Below are positions 22,815-30,891 of a stretch of 36,511 nucleotides of DNA, piece by piece. The notes beneath the pieces are model-generated. The model ran no database searches and was not told the origin of the DNA. It saw only the letters and a program-made list of their open reading frames with translations. Both the position numbers and the translations under genes were made by a program. The stretch is from Streptomyces sp. 15-116A (GTDB lineage: Bacteria; Actinomycetota; Actinomycetes; Streptomycetales; Streptomycetaceae). Positions within the stretch are counted from its first letter, which is position 1, and every line of letters begins with the position of its first letter. The DNA is taken from NCBI RefSeq assembly GCF_025290915.1, contig NZ_JAOCQE010000039.1, positions 1 through 36,511 of the forward strand. The letters are read 5' to 3'.

Positions 22815-25625
22815 TCAGCCGACGGACGAGTAGGCCACCACTCCGCGCAGCAGTCCGTCGACGGCCTTGCGGGCGTTCTTCGCGACCGTCGAGCCCTCGC
22901 GGGCAGGCGCCGCGGCCGAGATCTGGCCGAGGACGTCGATGACCTGCTTGCACCAGCGCACGAAGTCACCGGCCGGCATCTCCGCCTCGCGCAGCACCTC
23001 GTCGAGTCCCTTGCCGGAGGCCCACATGTAGGCGGCCCAGGCGAAGCCGAGATCGGGCTCGCGCTGGCCCACGCCCTCGGTCTGGGTGATCCGGAACTCC
23101 TCCTCCAGCGCGTCCAGCCGGCCCCAGATGCGGACCATCTCGCCGAGCGCGGCCTTCGCCTTGCCCGAGGGCAGCTTGGGCGCCAGCGCGTCGTCGCCCA
23201 CCCGCGCCTCGTACACCAACGCCGAGACGCAGGCGGCCAGTTCGGCCGGGGCGAGGCCCTCCCACACGCCCTCGCGCAGGCATTCGCTGGCCAGCAGGTC
23301 GAGTTCGCCGTAGAGCCGGGCGAGCCGCTTGCCGTGCTCGGTGACCTCGTCGCCGCGCAGATAGTCCATCTCGGTCAGCAGGGCGACGATCCGGTCGAAG
23401 GTGCGGGCGATGGTGTTCGTCCGGCCCTCGATCCGCCGCTCCAGCTGCGAGGTGTCGCGCAGCAGCCGGTGGTAGCGCTCGGCCCAGCGGGCGTGGTCCT
23501 CGCGGTCGTCGCAGCCGTGGCACGGGTGCGCCCGGATCGCCTTGCGCAGCCGGGCGATCTCCCGGTCGTCCGCCGCCTGCGAGCGCCGCTTGCCGCGCCG
23601 GTCCGGCACGATGTGCCCGGCCTTGGTGCGCAGCGCCGAGGCCAGGTCGCGGCGGGACTGCGGCGAACGCGGGTTGAAGGACTTCGGGATCCGCATCCGC
23701 TCCAGCGCCTCCACCGGCACCGGGAAGTCGATCGACGCCAGCCGCTTGACCTGCCGCTCGGCGGTGAGCACCAGCGGGCGCGGACCGTCGTGGTACTCGA
23801 TGCCGCGGTGGCCGTTGGTGCGGCCCGCGGGCAGCCCCGGGTCCAGGACCAGCGCCAGGCCCGCGTACTTGCCGGTGGGGACGTGGATGATGTCGCCGGG
23901 CTTGAGCTTCTCCAGCGCGACGGCGGCCTCCGCACGCCGCTGGGCGGCGCCCTGCCGGGCCAGCTCCGTCTCCCGGTCCTTCAGCTCGCGGCGCAGCCGC
24001 GCGTACTCCTCGAAGTCGCCGAGGTGGCAGGTCATGGAGGCCTTGTAGCCCTCCAGGCCCTCCTCGTTGCGCTGCACCTGCCGGGAGATGCCGACGACCG
24101 ACTTGTCCGCCTGGAACTGCGCGAACGACGTCTCCAGCAACTCACGCGAGCGGTGCCGGCCGAACTGCTCGACCAGGTTGACCGCCATGTTGTACGACGG
24201 CTTGAAGCTGGACCTCAGCGGGTACGTCCGCGTACCGGCCAGTCCCGCGAGGTGCTCGGGGTTCATCCCGCGCTGCCACAGCACAACCGCGTGACCCTCG
24301 ACGTCGATGCCGCGCCGGCCGGCCCGGCCGGTCAGCTGGGTGTACTCGCCGGGGGTGATGTCGGCGTGCTGCTCGCCGTTCCACTTGACCAGCTTCTCCA
24401 GCACCACCGAACGGGCGGGCATGTTGATGCCGAGCGCCAGGGTCTCGGTCGCGAACACGGCCTTCACCAGGCCGCGTACGAACAGCTCCTCGACGACCTC
24501 CTTGAACGTCGGCAGCATGCCCGCGTGATGGGCCGCGATGCCCCGCTCCAGGCCCTCCAGCCACTCGTAGTAGCCGAGGACGTGCAGATCCTCGGCCGGG
24601 ATGGAGGCGGTGCGCTCCTCGACGAGGGCGCGGACCTCGGCGCGGGCCTCCTCGTCGTTGAGCCGCAGGCCCGCGTACAGGCACTGCTGGACGGCGGCCT
24701 CGCAGGCGGCGCGGCTGAAGATGAAGGTGATCGCGGGCAGCAGGCCCTCGGAGTCGAGCCGCTCGATGACCTCCGGCCGGCTCGGCGTCCACACCCGGGA
24801 CCGCTGCCGGCGCTCCCGCTCCCGGTCGGCCTCGCGCATCGCGCGTCCGCGTCTGCGGTCCTGGAAGGACGGGCGGGTGGCCTCCATCCGCGCCATGCGC
24901 GTGAGATCCGGGTTGACGGCCTTCTTGCGGCCCTCCCCCTCCTCGAACAGGTCGTATATCCGGCGCCCGGCCAGCACGTGCTGGAACAGCGGCACGGGCC
25001 GGTGCTCGGAGACGATCACCTCGGTGTCACCGCGGACCGTGTCGAGCCAGTCGCCGAACTCCTCGGCGTTGGACACGGTCGCCGACAGTGACACCAGGGT
25101 CACCGACTCGGGGAGGTGGATGATCACTTCCTCCCAGACGGCGCCGCGGAAGCGGTCGGAGAGGTAGTGCACCTCGTCCATGACCACATAGCCGAGGCCG
25201 AGCAGCGTCTGCGAACCGGCGTACAGCATGTTCCGCAGCACCTCGGTGGTCATCACGACCACCGGGGCGTCGGAGTTGAGGCTGTTGTCGCCGGTGAGCA
25301 GACCGACCTTCTCCGCGCCGTAGCGACGGCACAGGTCGGCGTACTTCTGGTTGGACAGCGCCTTGATGGGCGTCGTGTAGAAGCACTTCTTGCCCTGCTG
25401 CAGCGCCAGGTGGACGGCGAACTCGCCGACGATCGTCTTGCCGGAGCCGGTGGGCGCGGCCACCAGCACGCCCTTCCCCGACTCGAGCGCCTGGCAGGCC
25501 TCGATCTGGAAGGGGTCGAGGCCGAAGTCGTACATCTCGCGGAAGGAGGCGAGCGCGGTGGCCTGCTCGGCAGCGCGCCTGCGTGCTGCCGCGTACCGCT
25601 CGGCCGGTGAGAGGTCCTGAGTCAT
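22815..25625 (-). CDS. helY: DEAD/DEAH-box helicase HelY (Ski2/Mtr4-like)
   Basis: A 936-residue superfamily 2 helicase. Motifs run in order: Walker A APTGSGKT (57-64), TTPIKALSNQK (motif Ia), MTTEVLRNML, the DEVH box at 150-153, SAT at 181-183, FIFSRAACEA, the motif V region FATETLALGINMP, and motif VI QLTGRAGRRG. A large C-terminal part (about 560-936) with a Cys/His patch HPCHGCDDREDH and the DSHCT-like region completes the Ski2/Mtr4 architecture, so RNA or structured nucleic acid is the likely substrate. ATG 25625 (MTQDLSPAERY) fits the family's start better than the open frame up to 25670; neither has a clear ribosome site. Its place below the Tat genes matches the actinobacterial order pafBC-tatAC-helY. 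Confidence 0.93.
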   Translation of the reverse strand: MTQDLSPAERYAAARRRAAEQATALASFREMYDFGLDPFQIEACQALESGKGVLVAAPTGSGKTIVGEFAVHLALQQGKKCFYTTPIKALSNQKYADLCRRYGAEKVGLLTGDNSLNSDAPVVVMTTEVLRNMLYAGSQTLLGLGYVVMDEVHYLSDRFRGAVWEEVIIHLPESVTLVSLSATVSNAEEFGDWLDTVRGDTEVIVSEHRPVPLFQHVLAGRRIYDLFEEGEGRKKAVNPDLTRMARMEATRPSFQDRRRGRAMREADRERERRQRSRVWTPSRPEVIERLDSEGLLPAITFIFSRAACEAAVQQCLYAGLRLNDEEARAEVRALVEERTASIPAEDLHVLGYYEWLEGLERGIAAHHAGMLPTFKEVVEELFVRGLVKAVFATETLALGINMPARSVVLEKLVKWNGEQHADITPGEYTQLTGRAGRRGIDVEGHAVVLWQRGMNPEHLAGLAGTRTYPLRSSFKPSYNMAVNLVEQFGRHRSRELLETSFAQFQADKSVVGISRQVQRNEEGLEGYKASMTCHLGDFEEYARLRRELKDRETELARQGAAQRRAEAAVALEKLKPGDIIHVPTGKYAGLALVLDPGLPAGRTNGHRGIEYHDGPRPLVLTAERQVKRLASIDFPVPVEALERMRIPKSFNPRSPQSRRDLASALRTKAGHIVPDRRGKRRSQAADDREIARLRKAIRAHPCHGCDDREDHARWAERYHRLLRDTSQLERRIEGRTNTIARTFDRIVALLTEMDYLRGDEVTEHGKRLARLYGELDLLASECLREGVWEGLAPAELAACVSALVYEARVGDDALAPKLPSGKAKAALGEMVRIWGRLDALEEEFRITQTEGVGQREPDLGFAWAAYMWASGKGLDEVLREAEMPAGDFVRWCKQVIDVLGQISAAAPAREGSTVAKNARKAVDGLLRGVVAYSSVG

Positions 25626-25710
25626 CGTGCTTTCGAGCGTACCGGGCCACACTGACAACAGGACGATCATTAACGTGATCGGTCCCGCCCCGACCTGGGG
25701 TCCACGCAGT

Positions 25711-25765
25711 TCAGGGGCTCCGCTGGGGCGGGCGGCTCAGAAGGCTCCCTGGGGCGGCCGGCTCA
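25711..25765 (-). repeat. Two imperfect 26-base tandem repeats carrying successive TGA triplets
   Basis: Just after the kinase gene on the minus strand, TGAGCC(G/C)GCCGCCCCAG-type units repeat. The TGA triplets lie at 25765, 25739 and 25713, exactly 26 bases apart, and the first is the real stop codon. It looks like a small duplication of the gene's end. Confidence 0.5.
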
Positions 25766-26653
25766 GGGGCCGACGACCCGCACGGCCCCCGGCACGCAGT
25801 GCGCGGTCAGGGGCAGCGGTCCGACCGGCTCGCCGTCCGCGTAACCGGTGACGCCCTCGGCCACCAGCTCAACGCTCGCCGCCCGCAGCACGGTGATGGC
25901 CGGGTGATCGATGTGCGTCCCCCGGTACACCCTCGGGAACACCCTCAGCAGCGTGGCCCGGCTGCACTCGCCGACCACCGTGATGTCGAACAGCCCGTCG
26001 GTGAGATCCGCGCCGGGGCATATCCGCATGCCACCGCCGTAGGAGGGCCCGTTGCCGACGGCGACCAGTGTCGCCTCGACCTCGCGCACCTCACCGCCGT
26101 CCAGTGTGATCCGGTACGACAGGGGCCGGAAGGCGGCCAGCTCGGCGACCATCGCGAGGTCGTACTTGAAGCGTCCGAGGGGCAGCCGCATCCGGTTGCC
26201 GCGGTCGTTGACCCGCGAGTCGAAGCCGGAGGCGAGCACGGCGCCGAACCAGCGCTCGCCGACCCGGCCGAGGTCGATGTCGCGCACCCGCCCGCACTTC
26301 AGGGCGTCGGCGATCATCCGCCCGGCGGCGGCCGGGTCCCGCAGCGGCAGCCCGAGGGCCCGGGCGAAGTCGTTGCCGGTGCCGGCGGCGACCAGACCGA
26401 AGGGGGTGCCGGTGCCGACCACGGCCTGCAGCGCGAGGTGCGCCATGCCGTCCCCGCCGACGGCGATCAGCGCGCCGGTGCCCTCGTCGACGGCCTTGCG
26501 CGCCTGGTCCAGGGCGTCCTGGGGGTCGTCACCGAGCACGGTCTGCACGGAGAATCCGGCGGCCCGGAACGCGTCAGCGGCCGGCAGCGCCGCACGGGCG
26601 CCCCGGCCGCGTCCCGCGGTGGGGTTGACGAAGAGGGTGATCTCGCTGGTCAC
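25763..26653 (-). CDS. Diacylglycerol kinase family (DagK-like) lipid kinase
   Basis: A 296-residue lipid kinase of the DAGK/YegS family, which phosphorylates diacylglycerol or related lipids with ATP at the membrane. Hallmarks are LFVNPTAGRGRG at the start, the ATP-site motif AVGGDGMAHLALQAV, GLVAAGTGNDFARALGLP, the IDLGRV strand, and the C-terminal half with VGNGPSYGGGMRICPGADLTDGLFDI and a final ADGEPVGPLP. The GTG start at 26653 follows AAGG. The length and motif order are complete. It is 30 bases after tatC in the same direction, so it may be co-transcribed with tatAC, although no functional tie is evident. Confidence 0.9.
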   Translation of the reverse strand: MTSEITLFVNPTAGRGRGARAALPAADAFRAAGFSVQTVLGDDPQDALDQARKAVDEGTGALIAVGGDGMAHLALQAVVGTGTPFGLVAAGTGNDFARALGLPLRDPAAAGRMIADALKCGRVRDIDLGRVGERWFGAVLASGFDSRVNDRGNRMRLPLGRFKYDLAMVAELAAFRPLSYRITLDGGEVREVEATLVAVGNGPSYGGGMRICPGADLTDGLFDITVVGECSRATLLRVFPRVYRGTHIDHPAITVLRAASVELVAEGVTGYADGEPVGPLPLTAHCVPGAVRVVGP

Positions 26654-26683
26654 GGGAGGACCTTACGAGCTGAGGCCCGCCTG

Positions 26684-27655
26684 TCAGGTCACGTCGTCAT
26701 AACCGTTGACCCGATCCCGGCTCGCCTGCTCCGGCACGGCGGCCACCGGCTCCACCGGTTCGATCGCCTCGGGGGTGAGATCCAGCTCGGACGCCTCGTC
26801 GTCAGCGGGTCCGAGAGCCTCGATACGACGCCGGCGACGGTCGTTGAGCAGGGCCACCGCCACCGCGCCGAAGTACAGCACCCAGATCGGCCCGGCCAGC
26901 GCCATCATGGTCAGCGGGTCGGTGCTCGGGGTGGCGATGGCCGCGAACAGCGTGATGCCCATGATCATGCCGCGCCACCAGCCGAGCATCCGCTTGCCGG
27001 TGATCGCTCCGCTGAAGTTCAGCATCACCAGCAGCAACGGCAGCTCGAAGGAGAGCCCGAAGACGATCACCATGCGGGTGACCAGGTCGAGCAGATCGTC
27101 CAGCGGCAGCAGGTTGTCCACGCCGAACGGCGTGAACTCGATGAGCACCTTGGCGGTGGTCGGCAGCACCTTGTACGCGAAGAAGGCGCCGCCGAGGAAG
27201 AGCGGGAACCCGGTGGCGACGAACGCGTAGGCGTACTTCTTCTCGTGCCGGTGCAGACCCGGGGCGACGAACGCCCACAGCTGGTACAGCCAGACCGGGG
27301 CGGCCAGCACCACACCGGCCATCAGGGAGACCTTCAGCGCCAGCGTGAACGGAGTGAGCAGACCGTTGATGGTGATCCGGGCACACTGCTTGCCCTCGCT
27401 CGCGCGGGCAAGCTCCTCGAAGCTCTCCTTGCAGCCGACCGACCTGAGGATCGGCTCGGTGAAGAAGTTGATGATGTCGTTGTAGAAGAAGGCCGCGACG
27501 ACCGTCACCAGGACGATGGCCACCAGTGCCTTCGCGAGCCGGTTGCGGAGCTCACGAAGGTGCTCCGCGAGGGGCATCCGCCCCTCGGGATCCCTCTCCT
27601 GCTTGCGGGCAGACTTGAGCAACCCACGTTCCCATCTCGTGCGGCGGGCCGGCAT
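26684..27655 (-). CDS. tatC: Sec-independent protein translocase TatC
   Basis: A 323-residue membrane protein that recognises twin-arginine signal peptides. Six hydrophobic segments are visible. The conserved first cytoplasmic part MPLAEHLRELRNRL, including the signal-binding Glu, and the FxxP-like loop are present, as are APVWLYQLWAFVAPGL (second helix) and LELPLLLV-type later helices (here FGLSFELPLLLVMLNF). About 55 charged residues follow the last helix, a usual actinobacterial extension. ATG 27655 is chosen, 14 bases after the tatA stop with AGGG upstream; TTG 27622 (LLKSARKQ) is a real alternative. tatB is not beside it, as is common in actinobacteria. Confidence 0.95.
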   Translation of the reverse strand: MPARRTRWERGLLKSARKQERDPEGRMPLAEHLRELRNRLAKALVAIVLVTVVAAFFYNDIINFFTEPILRSVGCKESFEELARASEGKQCARITINGLLTPFTLALKVSLMAGVVLAAPVWLYQLWAFVAPGLHRHEKKYAYAFVATGFPLFLGGAFFAYKVLPTTAKVLIEFTPFGVDNLLPLDDLLDLVTRMVIVFGLSFELPLLLVMLNFSGAITGKRMLGWWRGMIMGITLFAAIATPSTDPLTMMALAGPIWVLYFGAVAVALLNDRRRRRIEALGPADDEASELDLTPEAIEPVEPVAAVPEQASRDRVNGYDDVT

Positions 27656-27669
27656 TCACCGGCCCTGCG

Positions 27670-27951
27670 TCAGCGCTTGGTCGTGTCCGTCGGCTCCGTC
27701 ACCGGGCGGGAGCTCGTGACGTCGCCGGGGGCGGCCTGGATGGTGCGCTGCGCCGGGGGCTGCTCGCCCGGGTTCGGCGGGTCGGCGGGGGCGGAGGACT
27801 TGTCCTCCTTCATCGCCTTGGCCTCGCTCTTGAGGATGCGGGCCGACTTGCCGAGCGACCGCGCCATGTCCGGAAGCTTCTTCGCGCCGAACAGCAGGAT
27901 GATGACGACGAGGATGAGAATGATCTCGGGGGCTCCGAGCCTTCCGAACAT
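27670..27951 (-). CDS. tatA: Sec-independent translocase subunit TatA
   Basis: A 93-residue Tat pore-forming subunit: one N-terminal membrane helix (about 7-22, [15 protein letters not shown]), the FG hinge, then the amphipathic helix [28 protein letters not shown] and a disordered Pro/Thr-rich tail. The polar residue near the start of the helix is Glu9, as typical for TatA. ATG 27951 follows GAAGG. The tatC start is 14 bases beyond its stop, so the two are co-transcribed. A 20-base perfect palindrome at 27992-28011 sits in its leader or promoter. Confidence 0.95.
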   Translation of the reverse strand: MFGRLGAPEIILILVVIILLFGAKKLPDMARSLGKSARILKSEAKAMKEDKSSAPADPPNPGEQPPAQRTIQAAPGDVTSSRPVTEPTDTTKR

Positions 27952-27991
27952 AAGTCTTTACCTTCTCACCGAGGCTGCTGGGGGTGGGGTG

Positions 27992-28011
27992 CTGTCCGAC
28001 CGGTCGGACAG
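27992..28011. promoter_or_regulatory. 20-base perfect palindrome 41 bases before tatA
   Basis: CTGTCCGACCGGTCGGACAG is a perfect palindrome with the GACCGGTC core common in TetR-family operators. A further TGTCCGATCGATCG stretch follows at 28013-28026. It sits between the candidate tatA promoter (-10 near 28039-28044) and the gene. It could be an operator or an RNA hairpin in the leader. Confidence 0.5.
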
Positions 28012-28038
28012 GTGTCCGATCGATCGTGTTGTGCAGCG

Positions 28039-28069
28039 ATCGTAACTCTCAGGGGTGAACGCGAGGCAA
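28039..28069 (-). promoter_or_regulatory. Candidate tatA promoter
   Basis: On the minus strand, TTGCCT (28069-28064) and TACGAT (28044-28039) are 19 bases apart. Both hexamers are good but the spacing is long. It is the best match in the 248 bases between tatA and the upstream 64-residue gene; the rest of that gap holds only a small hairpin CCTGTC/GACAGG (28143-28168). Confidence 0.35.
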
Positions 28070-28199
28070 TCCCCGTGCATCCCCTGTGCGTACTCCCGTC
28101 CGCGGACCGGGCCTCGTTCTCCGGGCCGCGATCAGCAGCGTACCTGTCGGCGGTGGCCGCGTGACAGGGCGAAGCGGTACGAGCCGGGCCGCGTACGAC

Positions 28200-28394
28200 T
28201 CAGAGCGCCTCGGCGGAACGGGCCGCGCCGGCCGACGCCCGCTCCAGGTCCTCCGCGGCACGGCTGATGCGACGTGCGGAATCGGTGACCTGTCTGCCGA
28301 GCCGCTCGGCCTCCAGGAAGACCCGGACGGCGAACACCCCCAGCACCACAAGTCCCAGGAAACCCACAGCAACCGCGAACATCGGCCAGAACAT
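28200..28394 (-). CDS. Small membrane protein of 64 residues
   Basis: A short protein with one strong N-terminal membrane helix (about residues 4-27, PMFAVAVGFLGLVVLGVFAVRVF), followed by a charged, alanine-rich helix with coiled-coil character (LEAERLGRQVTDSARRISRAAEDLERASAGAARSAEAL). It is the shape of a small membrane-anchored scaffold, but I recognise no family. There is no good ribosome site before ATG 28394. A TAGGCT on the minus strand ends 7 bases before the ATG, so the message may be leaderless. It sits between the zinc-ribbon gene and tatA, all in the same direction. Real-gene status is supported by composition and the clear membrane helix. Confidence 0.6.
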   Translation of the reverse strand: MFWPMFAVAVGFLGLVVLGVFAVRVFLEAERLGRQVTDSARRISRAAEDLERASAGAARSAEAL

Positions 28395-28401
28395 GAGCCA
28401 G

Positions 28402-28407
28402 AGCCTA
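28402..28407 (-). promoter_or_regulatory. Possible -10 element for a leaderless message of the 64-residue gene
   Basis: TAGGCT on the minus strand fits the Streptomyces TAGnnT pattern, and its end is 7 bases from the ATG at 28394, so transcription would start at or next to the start codon. No good -35 is visible. Confidence 0.3.
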
Positions 28408-28441
28408 GACCGTGCCGGGGGACGGCAGGCCCTTGGCCTCG

Positions 28442-28702
28442 CTACGCGGTCGAGTGCAGCCGCAGGGTGCGGACGCCGCCGCCGGTGAGCAGCTCGACGA
28501 TCCGCTCCCCCGCCGGTTTGCGGACGGCCGCGCCGCAGTCGGGGCAGGTGAAGGAGTAGAAGGTGGTGCGGCTGCTGGCGCCTATGGCCAGCCGCAGCGC
28601 GCTCGCGGCGAGCTCGAAACGCCCCCGGCAGTCCGGGCAGCCCGCCCGGAACACCACCGGGGCGACGTTTCTCATCCCCGCGAACGCGGACGCCACCGTC
28701 AT
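28442..28702 (-). CDS. Small zinc-ribbon protein
   Basis: About 86 residues with two CPDC knuckles (FRAGCPDCRGRFEL and YSFTCPDCGAAVRKPAG), about 35 residues apart, that should bind one zinc ion as a ribbon. The end (ERIVELLTGGGVRTLRLHST) looks like a compact helix-strand. No enzyme motif is seen. Zinc ribbons of this kind bind nucleic acid or proteins. ATG 28702 is favoured because GGAG lies 8 bases upstream; ATG 28720 (MSGVRG) and an internal ATG before RNVAPVVF are alternatives. It lies between pafC and the small membrane protein gene. Function unknown. Confidence 0.65.
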   Translation of the reverse strand: MTVASAFAGMRNVAPVVFRAGCPDCRGRFELAASALRLAIGASSRTTFYSFTCPDCGAAVRKPAGERIVELLTGGGVRTLRLHSTA

Positions 28703-28808
28703 CCCCCGCACTCCAGACATCGCCGACTCACTCAAAGCCCTCGCCCCTGTCTGTCGTCCTGCCTGCTTCGTCCTGCCGCTGCCCGCTCGCGCACCGCGTG
28801 CGGCCCGC

Positions 28809-29804
28809 TCACCCGGCAGCCTCCACCCCGTCGTACGCCGCCAGCGCCTCGCGGGCCGCCTGCCGGGCGCTGTCGGCCAGCTCGCGCGGCTCGACAATCC
28901 GGCCGTCGCGGCCGAGTCGCAGCGCCAGCCGCCGCAGCGAGGTGGGATCGGGCGTGCGCAGGGTGATGCGCAGACCGCCGTCGGGGAGTTCCTCGGCGCT
29001 GTCGTGCGGGTAGTACTCGGCGACCCAGCGCCCGCCGGGACCGACCTCGATCACGACCTCCGGGTCCTCGGCGGCGGGCTGCACAAGCCCCTCCGACAGG
29101 TCGCGCAGTTCGATCTCGGGCGGCTGGGACGGCTCGTCGAGGATCTTGATCTCGGCGACCCGGTCGAGCCGGAAGGTGCGGCGCGCCTCGGAGCGGCGGC
29201 ACCACGCCTCGACGTAGGTGTGGCCGACGCTGACCAGGCGGATCGGGTCGATCTCGCGCTCGGTGACCTCGTCGCGGGCGGGCGAGTAGTAGCGGATCCA
29301 GAGTCTGCGTCGCTCGGCGATGGCCCGGTCGACGTCCGCGAAGACTCCGCCCTCGGACTCGAAGGTCACCGACAGCCGGGAGCTGGCGCCCGCCGCCTCG
29401 CCGGCCGCGGCCTCCACCTTCGCCGTGGCCCGCAGCAGCGCCTGCCGGTCGCTCTCGCGCAGTCCGGGCAGCGTGGCCACCGCGCGGGCGGCGACCAGCA
29501 GGGCGGTCGCCTCGTCGGCGGCGAGCCGCAGCGGCTCGGCCGTCTCCGCGCCGAGCGCGGCCGGGTTGTGCCACCAGATGCGCTCGCCGTCGGTGTCGAT
29601 GTCCAGCAGATCACCGCCGCGGAAGCTCGTCCCGCACATGGGCAGCACATCGAGGTCGGAGACCAGCTCGTCCTCGGTGATGCCGAAGGCCCGCGCCACG
29701 TCCTCGACCCGCGCCCCCGGACGCTCCCTGAGATATGTCACCAGGGACAGCATCCGCCGGGTCTGGTCGATGGCGTTCACGGTCCTGACCGGTTTGCCTG
29801 CCAC
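28809..29804 (-). CDS. pafC: WYL-domain transcriptional regulator PafC
   Basis: A 331-residue protein: an N-terminal winged helix-turn-helix (about 10-60, MLSLVTYLRERPGARVEDVARAFGITEDELVSDL), a middle region, a WYL ligand-sensing domain (about 150-225, IRYYSPARDEVTEREIDPIRLV...AWCRRSEARRTFRLDRV) and a C-terminal WCX extension. PafB and PafC pair to activate the LexA-independent DNA-damage response in mycobacteria, where they were first named for their position beside pafA. Start is GTG 29804 with GGGAAG upstream, 18 bases after the pafB stop. In this window pafA is present too, but separated by two FKBP genes. Confidence 0.9.
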   Translation of the reverse strand: MAGKPVRTVNAIDQTRRMLSLVTYLRERPGARVEDVARAFGITEDELVSDLDVLPMCGTSFRGGDLLDIDTDGERIWWHNPAALGAETAEPLRLAADEATALLVAARAVATLPGLRESDRQALLRATAKVEAAAGEAAGASSRLSVTFESEGGVFADVDRAIAERRRLWIRYYSPARDEVTEREIDPIRLVSVGHTYVEAWCRRSEARRTFRLDRVAEIKILDEPSQPPEIELRDLSEGLVQPAAEDPEVVIEVGPGGRWVAEYYPHDSAEELPDGGLRITLRTPDPTSLRRLALRLGRDGRIVEPRELADSARQAAREALAAYDGVEAAG

Positions 29805-29822
29805 GTTGCTTCCCGTTCCCCC

Positions 29823-30776
29823 TCAGCCCTTGGCGACGGCACGCAGCCGGTCCACCACGTCGGCCCGCAGCTCGGCCGGCTCCAGGACCACCACATCGGG
29901 CCCGAACTCCACCAGCCACGCGTCCAGGCCGTGCCCGTACGGAATCTCCAACTCGTCCCAGCCGTCGCCGAGTTCCCGCACCGCGGTGGCCTTCGCCCGA
30001 AGGGGGTAGCCGGCGCCGGAGCGCAGCCGGATCCGCGCGGACCGGTCGGCGGTCTCCCCCGCCCAGCTCGCCACCGTCTCGCGCACGGTGACGACGTCGG
30101 GCACGGGCGCGGTGAAGCGGCTGCCGCGCGAGCGCACCTTGCCGGTGATCCTCGAGAGCCGGAAGACCCGCTCGGCGCCCCGGTCGCGGTCCCAGCCGGC
30201 CAGATACCAGTGGCCGCGCCAGCACTCCAGCGCCCACGGCTCGACATGCCGCTGCTCGGGCTGGGCGGCGGTGGCCTTGCGGTAGTCGAAGACGACCGGG
30301 CGGCGGTCGCGGCAGGCCAGCATCAGCGGTTCGAACGCGGCCTCGTGCACGGGGATGCGCGGCTCGAGCGCGCCGTGCGGGCCGTAGGGGTCGACGTCCT
30401 CGGGGAGTCCCGCGGCGCGCAGCTTCTGCAGGGCGCCGCTGGCCGCGCCGGCCAGCCGGGCCTGCTGCCACACCTTGGCGGCGAGCCCCAGCGCGGCGGC
30501 CTCCTCGGCGTCCAGGGTGATGGGCGGCAGCCGGTTGCTGTCGCGGCGGGCCAGATAGCCGACCTCGCCGTCGAGGTTCTCCACGGTCTCGATGACCAGG
30601 CCGAGTTCGCGCAGATCGTCCTTGTCGCGCTCGAACATGCGGTTGAAGGAGTCGTCGTTGCCCGCCTCGAGATAGGCCTCGATGGACTCACGAAGCTCGC
30701 GCTTGGTGAGGGGCCGCCGCGTCCCGAGCAGACACAGCGCCAGGTTCATCAGCCGCTCGGCCTTGGCAATGGCCAT
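29823..30776 (-). CDS. pafB: WYL-domain transcriptional regulator PafB
   Basis: A 317-residue partner of PafC with the same layout: winged helix-turn-helix at about 5-75 (KAERLMNLALCLLGTRRPLTKRELRESIEAYLEAGNDDSFNRMFERDKDDLRELGL), a WYL domain (VVFDYRKATAAQPEQRHVEPWALECWRGHWYLAGWDRDRGAERVFRLSRI) and a C-terminal WCX domain. ATG 30776 follows GAAGGG by 5 bases; the frame extends further upstream but MAIAKAERL is the usual start. It lies 18 bases before pafC, and the two are surely one transcription unit. The WYL pocket is thought to sense a single-stranded nucleic acid signal after damage. Confidence 0.92.
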   Translation of the reverse strand: MAIAKAERLMNLALCLLGTRRPLTKRELRESIEAYLEAGNDDSFNRMFERDKDDLRELGLVIETVENLDGEVGYLARRDSNRLPPITLDAEEAAALGLAAKVWQQARLAGAASGALQKLRAAGLPEDVDPYGPHGALEPRIPVHEAAFEPLMLACRDRRPVVFDYRKATAAQPEQRHVEPWALECWRGHWYLAGWDRDRGAERVFRLSRITGKVRSRGSRFTAPVPDVVTVRETVASWAGETADRSARIRLRSGAGYPLRAKATAVRELGDGWDELEIPYGHGLDAWLVEFGPDVVVLEPAELRADVVDRLRAVAKG

Positions 30777-30846
30777 CGACGCCCTTCTCCCTATGGTGCT
30801 TACGACCGATGACCGTACCGCTCCGCGGTGGCGCGGCAAAAGCGGA

Positions 30847-30874
30847 GGGCCCATGCCCGACCAGGCATGGGCCC
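30847..30874 (-). terminator. Strong terminator hairpin after the cytosolic FKBP gene
   Basis: GGGCCCATGCC (30847-30857) pairs perfectly over 11 bases with GGCATGGGCCC (30864-30874), loop of 6. In the direction of transcription it is followed by CTCCGCTTTTGCC, including a run of four T. It separates the FKBP gene from pafB. Confidence 0.85.
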
Positions 30875-30891
30875 CAGATGATCGGCTTCGA

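Noticed and set aside
890..25640. In-frame TTA leucine codons (bldA targets)
   Set aside because: I checked the TTA-like triplets that caught my eye in the coding regions, for example near 10970, 12105, 22384, 25840, 33217 and 34230. All fall out of frame, as in GGT-TAC or CGT-TAC, so no bldA dependence is claimed. The check was by eye.
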